A stretch of DNA of 64,000 nt from Apostichopus japonicus. Lineage: Eukaryota > Echinodermata > Holothuroidea > Aspidochirotida > Stichopodidae. Positions 38,413 through 52,990 of the stretch are shown piece after piece. Location: positions 20,834,713 through 20,898,712 of the forward strand of contig NC_092574.1 of assembly GCF_037975245.1 (NCBI RefSeq), read 5' to 3'. The notes under the pieces are model-generated. The model did no database searches and had not been told where the DNA came from. It was given only the letters and a program-made list of their open reading frames with translations. Position 1 is the first letter of the stretch, and each line of letters starts with the position of its first letter. The position numbers were made by a program, and so were the translations under genes.

Positions 38413-41241
38413 TAAAATATAGATAAACCCCCATATACTATAAACATTGAGTGTATTTCCTCAATGACAATTAATTTCTTATATGTATACCCAGATTTTA
38501 TAATTATTCTTTTGGGATTTATTAGCTGAACTTGGAGGGAACTTCATGGATTGGCTTAAAAAAGAATCAGTTTTGTCAAAATGCATTCTAGTGCGTTTCA
38601 TATGTGTCGGTTTCCGAAACTTTGTTGTTTTATTTTATGTATTTTACTTTATTTGAAGTGGCATTATTTATAATTAGAAAGAATGTCGACATATTTTTCT
38701 AATCCTGATAAAAGCAACATGGTGATTGATGTTCTGTAGCCAAGGAAAAAGGGCCTCGACGTCAAAACTAATAGTTGTGTAAGCCCTATACTTACACAAC
38801 AACTGTACATAAACTTAGGCTTATAAGCTTAAGCTGGAATTTCTCCCAGCGGAGTGATTAATCACTTGAATATTTTGAAATGTCAGCCACAAACAAAACA
38901 AAAATTATTTGATTTACGCTTCGCACGAATAGTAAGTTATCTGAGTCAGTATTTTCAACATATTTTTACGCAATAAAAGAGTCCTGCTATAAATGTTATA
39001 CTATCCAAACATGCAAAGTAATTTACCCAGTTGAGGACTAATAGTCTATACTTTCATGGCTCAAAATGTTGCCGGAAATTCATAAAAGGACATCTTCCCA
39101 GATAGGTAACTAACAGTTACAGCTTGCCCTACTTCACACATCAACCTCTTTACAAAATGACAGGAAAAAAACACATGAAAGTTTGGCTAAAATTCGTTGA
39201 TACAAAGTTTCTAAATTTTTGACTTATCATGTCATCGTTCGAAGAAATGAAGACTTACAAGAATCAGAAAGTTTTTTCCCGATTTCGTTTCTTATTTTCT
39301 GTTTTCATTGGAGAAAGTCGATGTCATTCACCTCGGAATATCGTTTTGAAATTTTCTCTTGAAAGAACACTAAAGAATATCCAGATGGCACAATGTCTGG
39401 AACGGAATTAATAATTTATATGAATTAAAAAATGTACAACAATATTAGAATGCAGGTCAGTTTGAAGGTAGTTAACTATGTCTGTATATGACTGTATCGT
39501 TTGCAACGGAGCAGAAGTTACTGTGACGTCAGCATAACACTTCAACTGGGGGAGGGGAGGGGGGGGGCAGAGATGAGATTTGTTTTTGAATGGGGGAGGG
39601 GGATTCATAAAGACATTTCTATCCGAAAAATTAAATGTAGTGAATATATAAACGATATGAAATGATATTGAAAGTAGAGTAGTTTCAAATGAAAGAACTT
39701 AGTCAGTGGTTTATGTTTCATTCTAGGTAAACACGGGAAGGGGGTCAAATGTTACCAAATTTCAAAGCCCTTAATTAATTTACGGAAAACAGAAAGAAAA
39801 TAGGAAAATATTAACAAACGTGTTGTTATCTGTTACGAAGTCTGATACTACTATCTGTGGATGTGTGTCATATGTATAAATATATAAACACACACAATTC
39901 AATGGTACAAGAAAACAATGTAAATAATTATAACAAACTGGTCTTGCCGTTACAAAACTAGACAAATGCACCCCCCCCCCACCTCCTCGCCCTTCCACTC
40001 TTTCACAGGTCCCCTTTTCCAACAAAATGACCATTTCAGCTATGTCCTTAAATATTGCGGCTACGTATACGTGATTGTTCTGTGTTTTATTCAAACAAAT
40101 AAAAGAAGGCGTTTGTTTTACAAAATGTTTCTTAGTAATATCCCTTCTGGCGAAGGGAAATATTCCCATCAGATTACAAGCACTTCACCTCCGTACGCTG
40201 AACGTATCGAGAGCTAATACCCTTAACAGCAAACCTGCGTGATATATGTCATCCCGTGTCATCACTTATACCCGTCATATTTTGGTGGGTTTTATTTTCA
40301 GCTGATCACGGAAATATTTCTGTCGTAATGACGTCACGCGTATCAAGCATATCCATTGACAAGAAATTTGTCTGTGGGTGATTTTGAGAGGATGATCTTA
40401 AGAGGATACTTGTTTGAATATTTAAAGCGATGTTGAAAGCTTAAATGCAATATGCATTGAATTCGTTATCACCAAGATGTCTTAATCTTTTATTGAAATA
40501 TAAATAAAAATAATAAAATGTTAAATTTAGTCTACAAATATCTTGCCAGGAAGTTCGAAATCAACATTATTCTGAACTGCTTGTAAATTTAACCATAAAA
40601 CCTCGCAACCTTTTATTTGTGTTAGACATTATTTCTGTCTTACAAACCCTGGGCCCCGGATCATTTTTTGAGGGGCAGGGGGTGGGAGGGTGGTGAAAAA
40701 TTATAAGCGGCTTAAGAAAACTGATGCATTTGACTTCAAATGTTTAACCCCCTCCCCCCCCCCCCCTCCTCAATCCACATTTCATTAAAACAACAAAACG
40801 GATGTTCGTTGAAGTATGTATAATTAGTAATGCTATTTGTAGGCACATACTTATGGAATTCATCGGAAATTGATACTCATGTACAGAACGTTACAATACT
40901 AATAACACTGCCAAACCTTTTTGATTGATGCAAAGATTATATTGTTATAAAAGCCCCTTTAATGTATTTTGTGTTTCAATACTCTTTTTTCTTTTCTTTT
41001 ATACGTTGGCAGTTGCTTAGAACCGAGAGCTTATATAATGATTGATAAAGTATAATTAATGTAAGCAAACATTAAAGGAGATCATAACAAGGTGTTAATG
41101 TTTTTGCAAAGTCTATACATATCAGTCTACAGATATTATGCATTTGACCTTTACTTCTTTTAATATTTTACATTTCATTTGTTTTAACAGTAAAAGTAAA
41201 GTAACATGTTCGTGCACATTCATGGGTGAGATAGATGCATA
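38413..41241. other. No gene recognised
   Basis: A hairpin GTTGTGTAAG/CTTACACAAC with a 7-base loop lies at 38774-38800. Facing G and C tracts occur near 39547-39567, 39970-39980, 40671-40692 and 40751-40767; these look like ends of old repeats. No coding domain. Confidence 0.35.
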
Positions 41242-41840
41242 GATGGATGGATGGATGGATGGATGGATGGATGGATGGAAGGATGGATGGATGGATGGAT
41301 GGATGGATTGAGGAAGGAAGGAAGGAAGGATGGATGGATGGATGGATGGATGGATGGATGGATGGATGGATGGATGGATGGATGGATGGATGGATGGATG
41401 GATGGATGGATGGATGGATGGATGGATGGATGGATGGATGGATGGATGGATGGATGGATGGATGGATGGATGGATGGATGGATGGATGGATGGATGGATG
41501 GATGGATGGATGGATGGATGGATGGATGGATGGATGGATGGATGGATGGATGGATGGATGGATGGATGGATGGATGGATGGATGGATGGATGGATGGATG
41601 GATGGATGGATGGATGGATGGATGGATGGATGGATGGATGGATGGATGGATGGATGGATGGATGGATGGATGGATGGATGGATGGATGGATGGATGGATG
41701 GATGGATGGATGGATGGATGGATGGATGGATGGATGGATGGATGGATGGATGGATGGATGGATGGATGGATGGATGGATGGATGGATGGATGGATGGATG
41801 GATGGATGGATGGATGGATTAATGGATGGATGGATGGATA
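41242..41840. repeat. Long (GGAT)n tetranucleotide array
   Basis: About 600 bases of GGAT repeat. The run 41329-41819 is perfect, about 122 units, after a GGAA-interrupted 5' part. The repeat contains no stop in any frame on either strand, so it forms long spurious open frames (WMDG on plus, HPSI on minus). Confidence 0.98.
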
Positions 41841-43867
41841 CCAACGCTCTAGCAAAGACAATACTACATACAAAAAGTATTATAGCATTTTCATCTCCGG
41901 ATTCATCATCGACTTGGCTACCAGCCGCAATTCCTTGACCCAGATCTAACCTAATTATTTAACACCCGTCACCAAATGTCTACTATTGACGTTAAAGTGT
42001 ATGTGTGGGATTTATGGGGTCAGTTATGTTATCCTTATTTAACTCCTGTCACCTCTTAACTACTTCAATAGTTGACAAGTTTCTTACGTCTATCAAGTGT
42101 TAAATGCCAATGTGAAACAGAATCCGAAAGCCATTTCCTTTCTTAATCATGAGGGCCGGTATATCTCACAGTTAGAGTATCGTGAAATCGTCTTGATAAT
42201 ATCCTTACACGTATAGACTATGACTGCTTTAAGTATTCATCCCACTTAAGCAAAATCAAGTTTGACACTTTATACTTGCGGAAGAGAAATTTGAGACTCT
42301 CTGCATTTTGAGGGGAGGCCAGGCTGGTGATGAGAACAATCTATGGAAGATGAAAACCCTAATCACTAACAGATGGTGGTTTAGTTCAACGTTTAGTAAA
42401 CCACAATATCCCATATCAGTTAAATGTATAGCCTACACCGGCATCTCATAATGCCGCACTCTTCATATACGTTTAGCATAGCCGTGCTGCAGTTGATCTG
42501 TTATTCTACATGGCGTATTGTAATGCACCTTTTAACGTGTGGCTAAAGTGAAAATGAATGAAAGATAAAGTTGTCATTATTACAACTTAGTTAATATTTA
42601 TTTACTAGTACGCCTGTCTCTTTTGAATATATTTATTCCTTGAAGGCCTCCTACAAATCATATGCAGATGACAAGTGAAATGATATAGATTAAACATATC
42701 AGCGTGTTATTACCAACACGAACACTGCAGCATGCCAAACACTTATATCATGTCAACTCCATGTAGTATTAGCATGCTACACTTGCATATCAGCATTTCA
42801 GTTTCAACAGTATATGACAGATTCCAAATATATTATATTGATAAACGACTTGTATGAATATGCTTCAAGCAGCAGACGAATATGCTGTCTAACTTCAACA
42901 TTGAACAAGGCAATACGGTATACAACACAAGGTGAGACGGGAAGATAAATGACCACGAAAGAAGAGACAATACAATACTAGATAAGAAAAAAGACAGACG
43001 AGACAAAACAAATCAAAAGCAGACAAGAAAAGACAAAACAAAACAAAGGAGACAGAGGAGACAAGATAAGACAGACGAGACTTGACAAAACAATTAAAGA
43101 CAAGGTGAAAAAAGGACGCGTATACTTTCTATTCCATCCAATCTTGATTGTTATCATCATTTCAATTGTCCTGTATAATACAATGTATTTAGATTTGTTG
43201 GTTTTGCTTTTACATACTCAAACGTACAAAGAAATAGATATATTTATATAAATTAATTAATTAAGGAAAATAACCACACACACAAAGTCAGAACCAAGAC
43301 ACAACCAAGAAGAAATTACCACAGGATTATGTTATTGAGTATACTTAAGGGGACTGAGGGACTTCAAAATGATTTTCTTAATTACCTCCAATTTAGATAT
43401 ACGTCCATGAGTTTTGGTTAAGACGTTTGTTTGCATGGAATGTCAAAGCTTAAAACGATGTCAATATTATGTCAACGTAAATATTTATAAGAGAAATAAA
43501 CATATTTTTTCTTGCAGCAAATATAAGTTATGATTTTTGTTTATATCATAATCAACGTGAAGTCAAGGAACCAATGAGTACAAGATAGCACCACCCTTGG
43601 TCGTAAATGATCATTGCAGTGTTCATTATGTTCATACAGCCATTGGCGTTTGATCGAACAATTTTAGTTAAATCTACTGAACATATAATTAAGCAATACC
43701 GCTCGAGATGTTTCGTCGTCAAGACACATGTCACATCAGTAAGAGCGAAGAGTGTTTACATAGAATTAATGACTCATTTACTTAATCAAGTATGCGTGTG
43801 ATATGTAAACGCGGTTAAACATTAATGTTTCTTTAAATAATGACAGTCACATATATAATGTTATGTC
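41841..43867. other. No gene recognised; purine-rich GACAA-type stretch
   Basis: The stretch 42955-43105 is a degenerate array of GACAAGA/GACAAAAC-like units. Elsewhere nothing was recognised. Confidence 0.4.
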
Positions 43868-44173
43868 TGTTCACAGCGGTGCTATGACCTAGTGGATAAA
43901 GGCGGTGGTAGTTGGAGCAATTAGGCTTAGCGTTCGGGAGGTTCCGTGTTCGATACCCGGCAGGGTGGGTTTTTCATCCAAGAGCAATGTACGGTTTTCC
44001 CATCTGAAATGACTTCCTAAATTGAAAAAGATTCAAAATTTGAGTTAAAATGTTGAATTGGAATCATCCTGATGTGTATAAGTAGTAATCCATAAGCCCT
44101 TGCGGGGTTTCTCCCACATTTGTGGTCTCTTAAGCGTCGTAGAAATAACTGCTGATTATTATTATTATTATTA
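43868..44173 (+). repeat. tRNA-derived V-SINE-like element, copy 1
   Basis: The A-box region TGACCTAGTGGATAAAGG is at 43885-43902 and the B-box region GTTCCGTGTTCGATACCCGG at about 43941-43960. The body carries GAATTGGAATCATCCTGATG and GGTTTCTCCCACATTTGTGG, with an (ATT)n tail at about 44157-44173. The body and tail recur in reverse at 63778-64000. Confidence 0.85.
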
Positions 44174-46540
<2,367 letters not shown>

Positions 46541-46541
46541 G

Positions 46542-46640
<99 letters not shown>

Positions 46641-46644
46641 ATAT

Positions 46645-46713
<69 letters not shown>

Positions 46714-46714
46714 A

Positions 46715-46747
<33 letters not shown>

Positions 46748-46765
46748 TATAAATATATATATATA

Positions 46766-46826
<61 letters not shown>
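46541..46826. repeat. (TA)n array with AATA interruptions
   Basis: About 286 bases of TA repeat broken by AAATA and TGTA at near-regular spacing, the longest TA array in the window. Confidence 0.95.
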
Positions 46827-46829
<3 letters not shown>

Positions 46830-47420
46830 TGGCGCGGTGTTTGTGTAAATATATGCAGGTGTATATAGATCGTGTGTATTGTCTTGCTGCAGACGTACCG
46901 TAATGTTGCTTTAACTCTCTGAATCTTATTTGCCATATTTTAGTCGATTGGGGACATATGGTTTATTACGGTATCTATCCAAGATGATATTAATTAGAAT
47001 CCCGGAGGTGACTCTTAAGACGGATTGGTTTCGATACCAAATTTCATTTCATTTCCGCTATATGATTTGTAACTTTTGATTTATAGAAAGCCCACAATAT
47101 AATGTATGGAACACCGACCAATATTTGATCAAAACGCGTCAGTTATAAAGTCGTGACTTGAAACATTATATACAAATAAACTTACTTGTAAAAGTTTCAT
47201 TGAGCAGATATATATTCATGCAGATAAAGAGGATGTGCTTTGTATTTTTTGCGTTTGTCAAAGGTTTCAGTTACAATCCGATTTTCGTGCTCGTATCCTT
47301 TACCGGAGGGTTGCGAAGATGGTAAAGGGGAAACTTGGGGTCACCAAGGAAAACAGTTTGATAAGCAAGGGAACAGGTTATCATATCATATTTTTATGGT
47401 TTCTCCGTTTCCCTTGCTCT

Positions 47421-47515
47421 TGTCAAACTGTTACATGCACGTATTATTATTATTATTATTATTTGTCAAACTGTTACATGCACGTATTATTATTATTATT
47501 ATTATTTTTTGTCAC
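47421..47515. repeat. 43-bp tandem duplication with (ATT)n
   Basis: TGTCAAACTGTTACATGCAC followed by GTATTATTATT occurs twice, starting at 47421 and 47464. A third start, TGTCACAC, follows. Confidence 0.9.
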
Positions 47516-47945
47516 ACTCTATAAGTAAAATCGGCTTATCCACGTTTCATTTCCAATATGATATGTCAGCCAATATCTGTTTGAAATTTCTAATATGCTT
47601 TCTACGTGAGATGAATGCTAGGTAAATTAGTACCTAGTCGACGAATTTACTTGCTTATTGAACAATGGACTCAAGGTTGTTGGCTTAGTGTGATCAATCC
47701 CATTTGGCATTGAGAAATATTCCGCAGAACTGGTGAAATTGACGAACCAACATATGCAAATTATTTTTCTAATTACATTCAACGGGTTAGCAAGATGTTG
47801 CCTGTCGGGGTTTTACAAAGACACAGACTAAAAAAAAATAAAAAAACAAACATTGAATCTTTCAAGGCAGGCCTGTCTCGCGAGTGCGGTTTTGAAGATA
47901 CATATTGTTAGTGTAGAAGGATAAATATAAAAGTTATGGGAGACG

Positions 47946-48372
47946 TTAAAGGGATATTCCAGTAGCTAGAGTCCATTGGTTGATAAAATTGTTAATTTTT
48001 GAACATGCATCTGACAATCTTGCAACAAGAATGGTGCACTTTGATCAAATTTTGAATACAAAAAAGAAAGAAAAAAGGCCGCTTAACAAAAATTCAAAAT
48101 GTGTCACATTTCAAGATATAAGAAAAGACGAAAAGAAGGAAGCTTGATATAAGAAAGGAAGGCTTTTTGTAGAACATTTATCATGATATAACAGAACACC
48201 TACTTTTGGTCCACGTAATAGAGTAATGGAGGGTTTTAGCTATGTGACATTCAGGCAACCATACATCGAGTTTGGGAAAAGATATCGAAATAGGGTTTTC
48301 AACCAACATATGGATTTTTTTCTAGCTATATCAGAAGTTCATTGTCTAAGACCGAATACTACATCCCTTTAA
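47946..48372. mobile_element. TTAA-flanked MITE-like element
   Basis: The left end is TTAAAGGGATATTCC at 47946. The right end in reverse is TTAAAGGGATGTAGTATTC from 48372. TTAA at both ends fits a TTAA target duplication, with AGGGAT as inverted termini. The interior of about 419 bases has no coding sequence. The termini start like those of 18328-19496 (AGG), so a shared transposase source is possible but not shown. Confidence 0.6.
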
Positions 48373-48376
48373 AGTG

Positions 48377-48932
48377 AAAGTGTGAAAATGACTTTGGAAT
48401 ACCTTCTGGTTCACTGTCTGTTCCATGGCATGTGACATTATATACCCCAGCGAGAACATGTCGATGCCCCTAAGAATACTTAGAAACGTATTAATTCTAG
48501 AACGAACCCAAGTCGAGCTTGCACCCTAGAGCTTCCATGTTTTATCTCACCTTGGTGACACTCGTCACGAGAATAAAATATGTAGACTTTGAAGCCACAT
48601 GTTTTTAAAAGTGTGCAAATAAAACATTAATAATGAACATAACACATTGTATCCTTTTCCCCCAAAAAGGTGTTAAGGGCTATGATTTCGAAACTAATCA
48701 AAATCGAATCCAATTCCAGATCTCTAACTGAAAGGTTGGGTGGTTTGGGGGGGGGGGGGGTGAAGGAGTGGGGGGAGATGGGAGATGGGATCCATTTAAC
48801 GGCCATGCACATGGGTTTTTTGAATGTATGTTGCACTTGTTGTTACAATACACTTTTGTTTTTGATGTTATTCTTTCAGGAGTCTCTGGCATGCCCTAGT
48901 AGATGCAATGAAGTAAGCATTTTACTACTGTA
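48377..48932. other. No gene recognised
   Basis: A G tract lies at about 48747-48760. No domain was recognised. Confidence 0.35.
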
Positions 48933-49270
48933 AGGCACCGACGCCAATGTCCCCTCACAACCCAAGAATGTCAATAGCATATTCTCTCTCCTTATTCCTA
49001 AAATTGAATAATTGAATACACCAGAAAAGCCTATGTGATATTACTGCAACCATGCAGGATTCCCCGTATAGCACATCCTTGTATAAAACAAGTTAGGCAC
49101 CTGTTAGGCACCGAAGCCAATGTCCCCTCACAACCCAAGAATGTCAATAGCTTATTCTCTCTCCTTATTTGTAAAATTGAATAATTGAATACACTAAAAA
49201 AGCCTATATGTGATATTACTTTAACCATGCAGGATTCCCTGTATAGCACATCCTTGTATACACACTGCCA
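48933..49270. repeat. Tandem duplication, about 173-bp unit
   Basis: AGGCACCGACGCCAATGTCC at 48933 recurs as AGGCACCGAAGCCAATGTCC at 49106. The copies stay nearly identical through TTCTCTCTCCTTATT, GAATAATTGAATACAC and CATGCAGGATTCC to CATCCTTGTATA. Confidence 0.92.
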
Positions 49271-52200
49271 TTTGTACGTGTATATGTGCACAGCTTACTA
49301 AGTCAAAGAGGTTGCTCTTAATTGTCAATATACAACTAAATTTCAGAAGAAAAAAACTGCCTACACGTTTGACAGTAGACTTTACCAATAAAAAATGGTT
49401 TTGTGTAAATTTTGTCTACGTGTTTCAATAATCTGACGTATGATAAATGGTCCCTTTTCATATCGGTATGTTAGAACAGACTAAATAGTGTGCGGAATGA
49501 AAACTGGATGGAATTGACAAACGTTAGCCTGAAAGCACGTGATACTTATTTACTTGGTCAAATACAGATGGACACTGAACATCCCGAGATCTTGAGAAAA
49601 ATGTCCCCAAATATTCTAGAACGTGAAATAATGGTCACCTATGTTCAGAATCAGGGTCCATAACAAGTTTTTAACAACTAACCCACTGAATATTTAGTAC
49701 ATCCGTGTAGGTATTTCATCTCACTTGGGCCTTTCCAAGATCATGGTGAATAATTTAGAGGTCAAGACCTCTGCAAAATAAAGGTTTGGGAACGTTGTTA
49801 CAACGAGGGTACTTTGGGAACTCTTTTAAGCAATCTAATATTTCGAGCTAGCATAACATGATAATACATAAAGATCGTCATTAAGATCCCATAATATGCT
49901 AGAACATCAAATAAAGTTCTCTCATCTTCAGAATTCGACAAACATGTTACAGCTGCCAACCATAATGCAGTTCACGTCTCATTTGAATTTTTAATTAGCT
50001 AATTTAACCCTTCACAACATTCTTTGAATGTATCTGAAAGGCCAGAATTAAAATAAGCAAGAATACATCGCATCCCGTGAACGTTGCAAATGTTATTATA
50101 ATTTCCTATCAAATATCAGATCATATTCTGTAGGCAATATGAGCCGTAACAATGTTTCAAAGATTGAAATTTTGAGAGTTGTTCAGCGCTTCCTTGTCCT
50201 CACAAGCATCGTAAGGTATAAGTTGGGGCCCGGGACCATTATGTCACCGGGACCAATGCTTGTTTGCATTTCCTTATATAGTGTATATGAAAATGAGAGT
50301 ATATAGACTGTTCGTTATTCCTTATTTCCCGCAGCCCGCTATTTGACCTGGGCCATAGGATGTCCCATGGCCCCTTTCGCTATTTGACCTGGGCCATGGC
50401 CATGGGATTTCCCATGGCCCCTCCCCCCTTTCTCAGGCCAGGTTATAATGTTTCATCATCTGTGTGTTCTGGGTAAAAGCTATTATTTGCACATTAAATA
50501 AACATTAAAACAACATGTCTGTCAACATTAAATGTGTTATGTTTTCAAGGTTTGAGGTCTTCGAATTGTTTTTTTATCATATGTTCGTCAGAGCCTCAAT
50601 GTTGTAAACAATTTACCGCACTTAAGATTACAGAACACGGTCCATCACACAAACTCAACCCATTAACATTAACTTTGAATTAATACTGAACCATGGAGGG
50701 GACTTGCTGAAGGAAAAAAAAAAACATTGGCTAAAACGCCATGTTTAGAACAAGTATAAATTATTTCATTTGGGAATTTTCTGTGTAGAGATTTCCTATC
50801 AACGACAAAGTTTGAAGCACTGCTGTTTTGCAAGAAGACGACGTACGTTCATTTCCTATACATTCTAATTTCATTTTCACTATTAGGCATGTCGACATCA
50901 AACAACCCCGTTCAAATAATCGGCCTTCGTGCAAGAAAATTGTATATTCAAATCTCACATGTTGACAAAAACAAGGTTCTATGAAACGGTGATAAAATCC
51001 ATTGCAGATTTGAAGGTCTTTCAGTCAATTAATTTCTTCCTCTTCTGAAGGACAAATAGTAATAATACCAATGGGATACGGTAAGTCAATATATAACGCT
51101 TGGATGAGATATCGTTTATAAAAATATACTTTGTTTTTCAACATTTTTCTTGAAATGCTTGAAAAACAATATGATACGGTTGCAGAATATAGCACAATTT
51201 TCCATTCATGCTTGCACTCTTAATTATACACAAACAGACCACCCCCCCCCCCCCTCAGGACGATGTACAAATTAATTGGTCTAAATATACAGTAAAAGTC
51301 ATTGGGCGTACGGTCTTGAAGGCTGCAACTCTAGTTGAACATATATTACGAAGTGTTGTATTGGTCTATCAAAGGCATACAGACGTACAGTAAGTTTAGA
51401 GACCAAAGGATCAGGGAGCCATACAGTAGCTTATTTAAGACGCTATCCATGTTTGATCATATTCTATGTTGTCATATTCATATATTTTGTTTATATTCTA
51501 GTATAAGTGTTTGCAAGTGTATACTCGAACTCGTAGATTTGTACTCGTACTTGTACTGGAGTCATTTTGGAAATCTATAATGTAGATAATATTTACAAGT
51601 TTGTACTCTCATAACCCATATCAAGTGGAATTCTACTCTCACACATATGATGTTGTACCTGTACTGTATGTTTGTTCAAAATGTTGATGTTTGTTTTGAA
51701 GTCGTTTTAATCATCTGTTCTGTCTCAGCTATAACGACACATGGTTATAGTGTGGTTGTTGGTTGTGATGGTGATAGTGATAGTGAAAGTGATAGCACAA
51801 GCATGATGGTGGATGAGGTAGTTTCATTTCTCGGCCTTCGTCTGAAGTCAGTTGTTAACACGATGTGGTAATGTTACCACCATATTCATCCGCCATGTTC
51901 ACAACCTTACAAAATAGTACAACAACAAAAAAGCAAACCTCATGTGATAAAGTCCGAGACTTCCATCGTAGGATGGTGCTGGTGGAGAAGAGATATAAAG
52001 AGGATGGCTCTAAACCAAAATTCAAAACCATGTTTTCTTTTTTATTTATGAAAGTTTAATTCCTTCAGGAATATTTCTCTATTCGAGAAACAAACCTCAT
52101 TTTAAGACGAGTTTGGCCATATGAACGTCTGTTTTTTATCTTATCGTGATGGCCTCAGGTCTCACGAGACGAAGGGAATAAAGTCGGGGCAACAGTCCCG

Positions 52201-52738
52201 GGAGAGCTGTGGCCGAAGATAAAATGCGTAAAGAAAATAATGATTTATTTTTACTTTATATGAAAGGAAAGACTTCCAATTAAACCAATTATACCCCGCC
52301 GGAACCCGGCCTTGCTCTCGACGCCACTGGAGGACTTTAATGAGACCTCGCCCGGTCTTTAGGGTATGCAACGTTCTTACGAGGTCTTCTGAGACAACAT
52401 AAATAGAATTGATAATTAAGAAGGTAATGATTACATTCAAGAGTATCGGAAACTTGAAATTAGGACATGCATATCTGGCAATCGACTCTTGGGCAAAAAT
52501 GGTCACCACTCGTCCCCAAATATTATAGAAAGTCAGATGATCATGCGCCACTCATACTCAAATTTCAAGAAGCAGTTTACTATCACTCTTAAAGTATTCC
52601 TCCACTGCAGACGGTGAGATACTTCAAGATTGGTAGCCTGGCCCTCCTATAACCAACATGCGCACTGCGCGAATAAGCCTATACTGTACACAATGTATTC
52701 ATCTTACTACGTAGTGTATACATTTGTACACAATATAG
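49271..52738. other. No gene recognised
   Basis: A 42-bp-scale duplication lies at 50336-50425 (described separately) and a C run at 51241-51255. A GC-richer patch lies at 52160-52400, with a 129-codon minus frame (52162-52551) lacking any known domain. Confidence 0.35.
50336..50425. repeat. Direct duplication with GGCCATGG hairpin
   Basis: CGCTATTTGACCTGGGCCAT occurs at 50337 and again at about 50379. The second copy carries GGCCATGGG/CCCATGGCC, able to form a hairpin. Confidence 0.8.
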
Positions 52739-52990
52739 TATGTATATGTATGTATATGTATGTATATTAGATCCTCCTGCAAGCAGGAACTCCCGAAGAA
52801 GCCTAATTGGCTTATCAAAGCCGCAAGCTGACCGAAGTCAGTCTCTCACATTCATATTTAACGTCCATGATTACGAATTGTTAATTGTCGACAACTCTGT
52901 AACTAGACGACATACATTAATTGGGAGTGACTCGAACCCGGGACCTTGTGATTGAAAGGCACCGGTGTTAACCACTGAGCTTACACACAT
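52739..52990 (-). repeat. SINE family 1, copy 3
   Basis: On the minus strand it reads AAGCTCAGTGGTTAACACC (A box), GGTTCGAGTCACTCCC (B box), then the family body to GCAGGAGGATCTAA and an ATAC-type tail. It is the best match to the copy at 248. Confidence 0.85.

Noticed and set aside
41122-41949. Open frames of 195-240 codons encoding WMDG or HPSI repeats
   Set aside because: They are the GGAT microsatellite read in different frames; all six frames are open because the unit has no stop.
52162-52551. A 129-codon minus-strand frame
   Set aside because: No domain, signal peptide or splice context; could be chance in a GC-richer patch.
52740-52955. A 71-codon frame whose product resembles one at 311-577 on the other strand
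   Set aside because: The similarity is nucleotide identity of SINE family 1 read in the same antisense frame, not a conserved protein.
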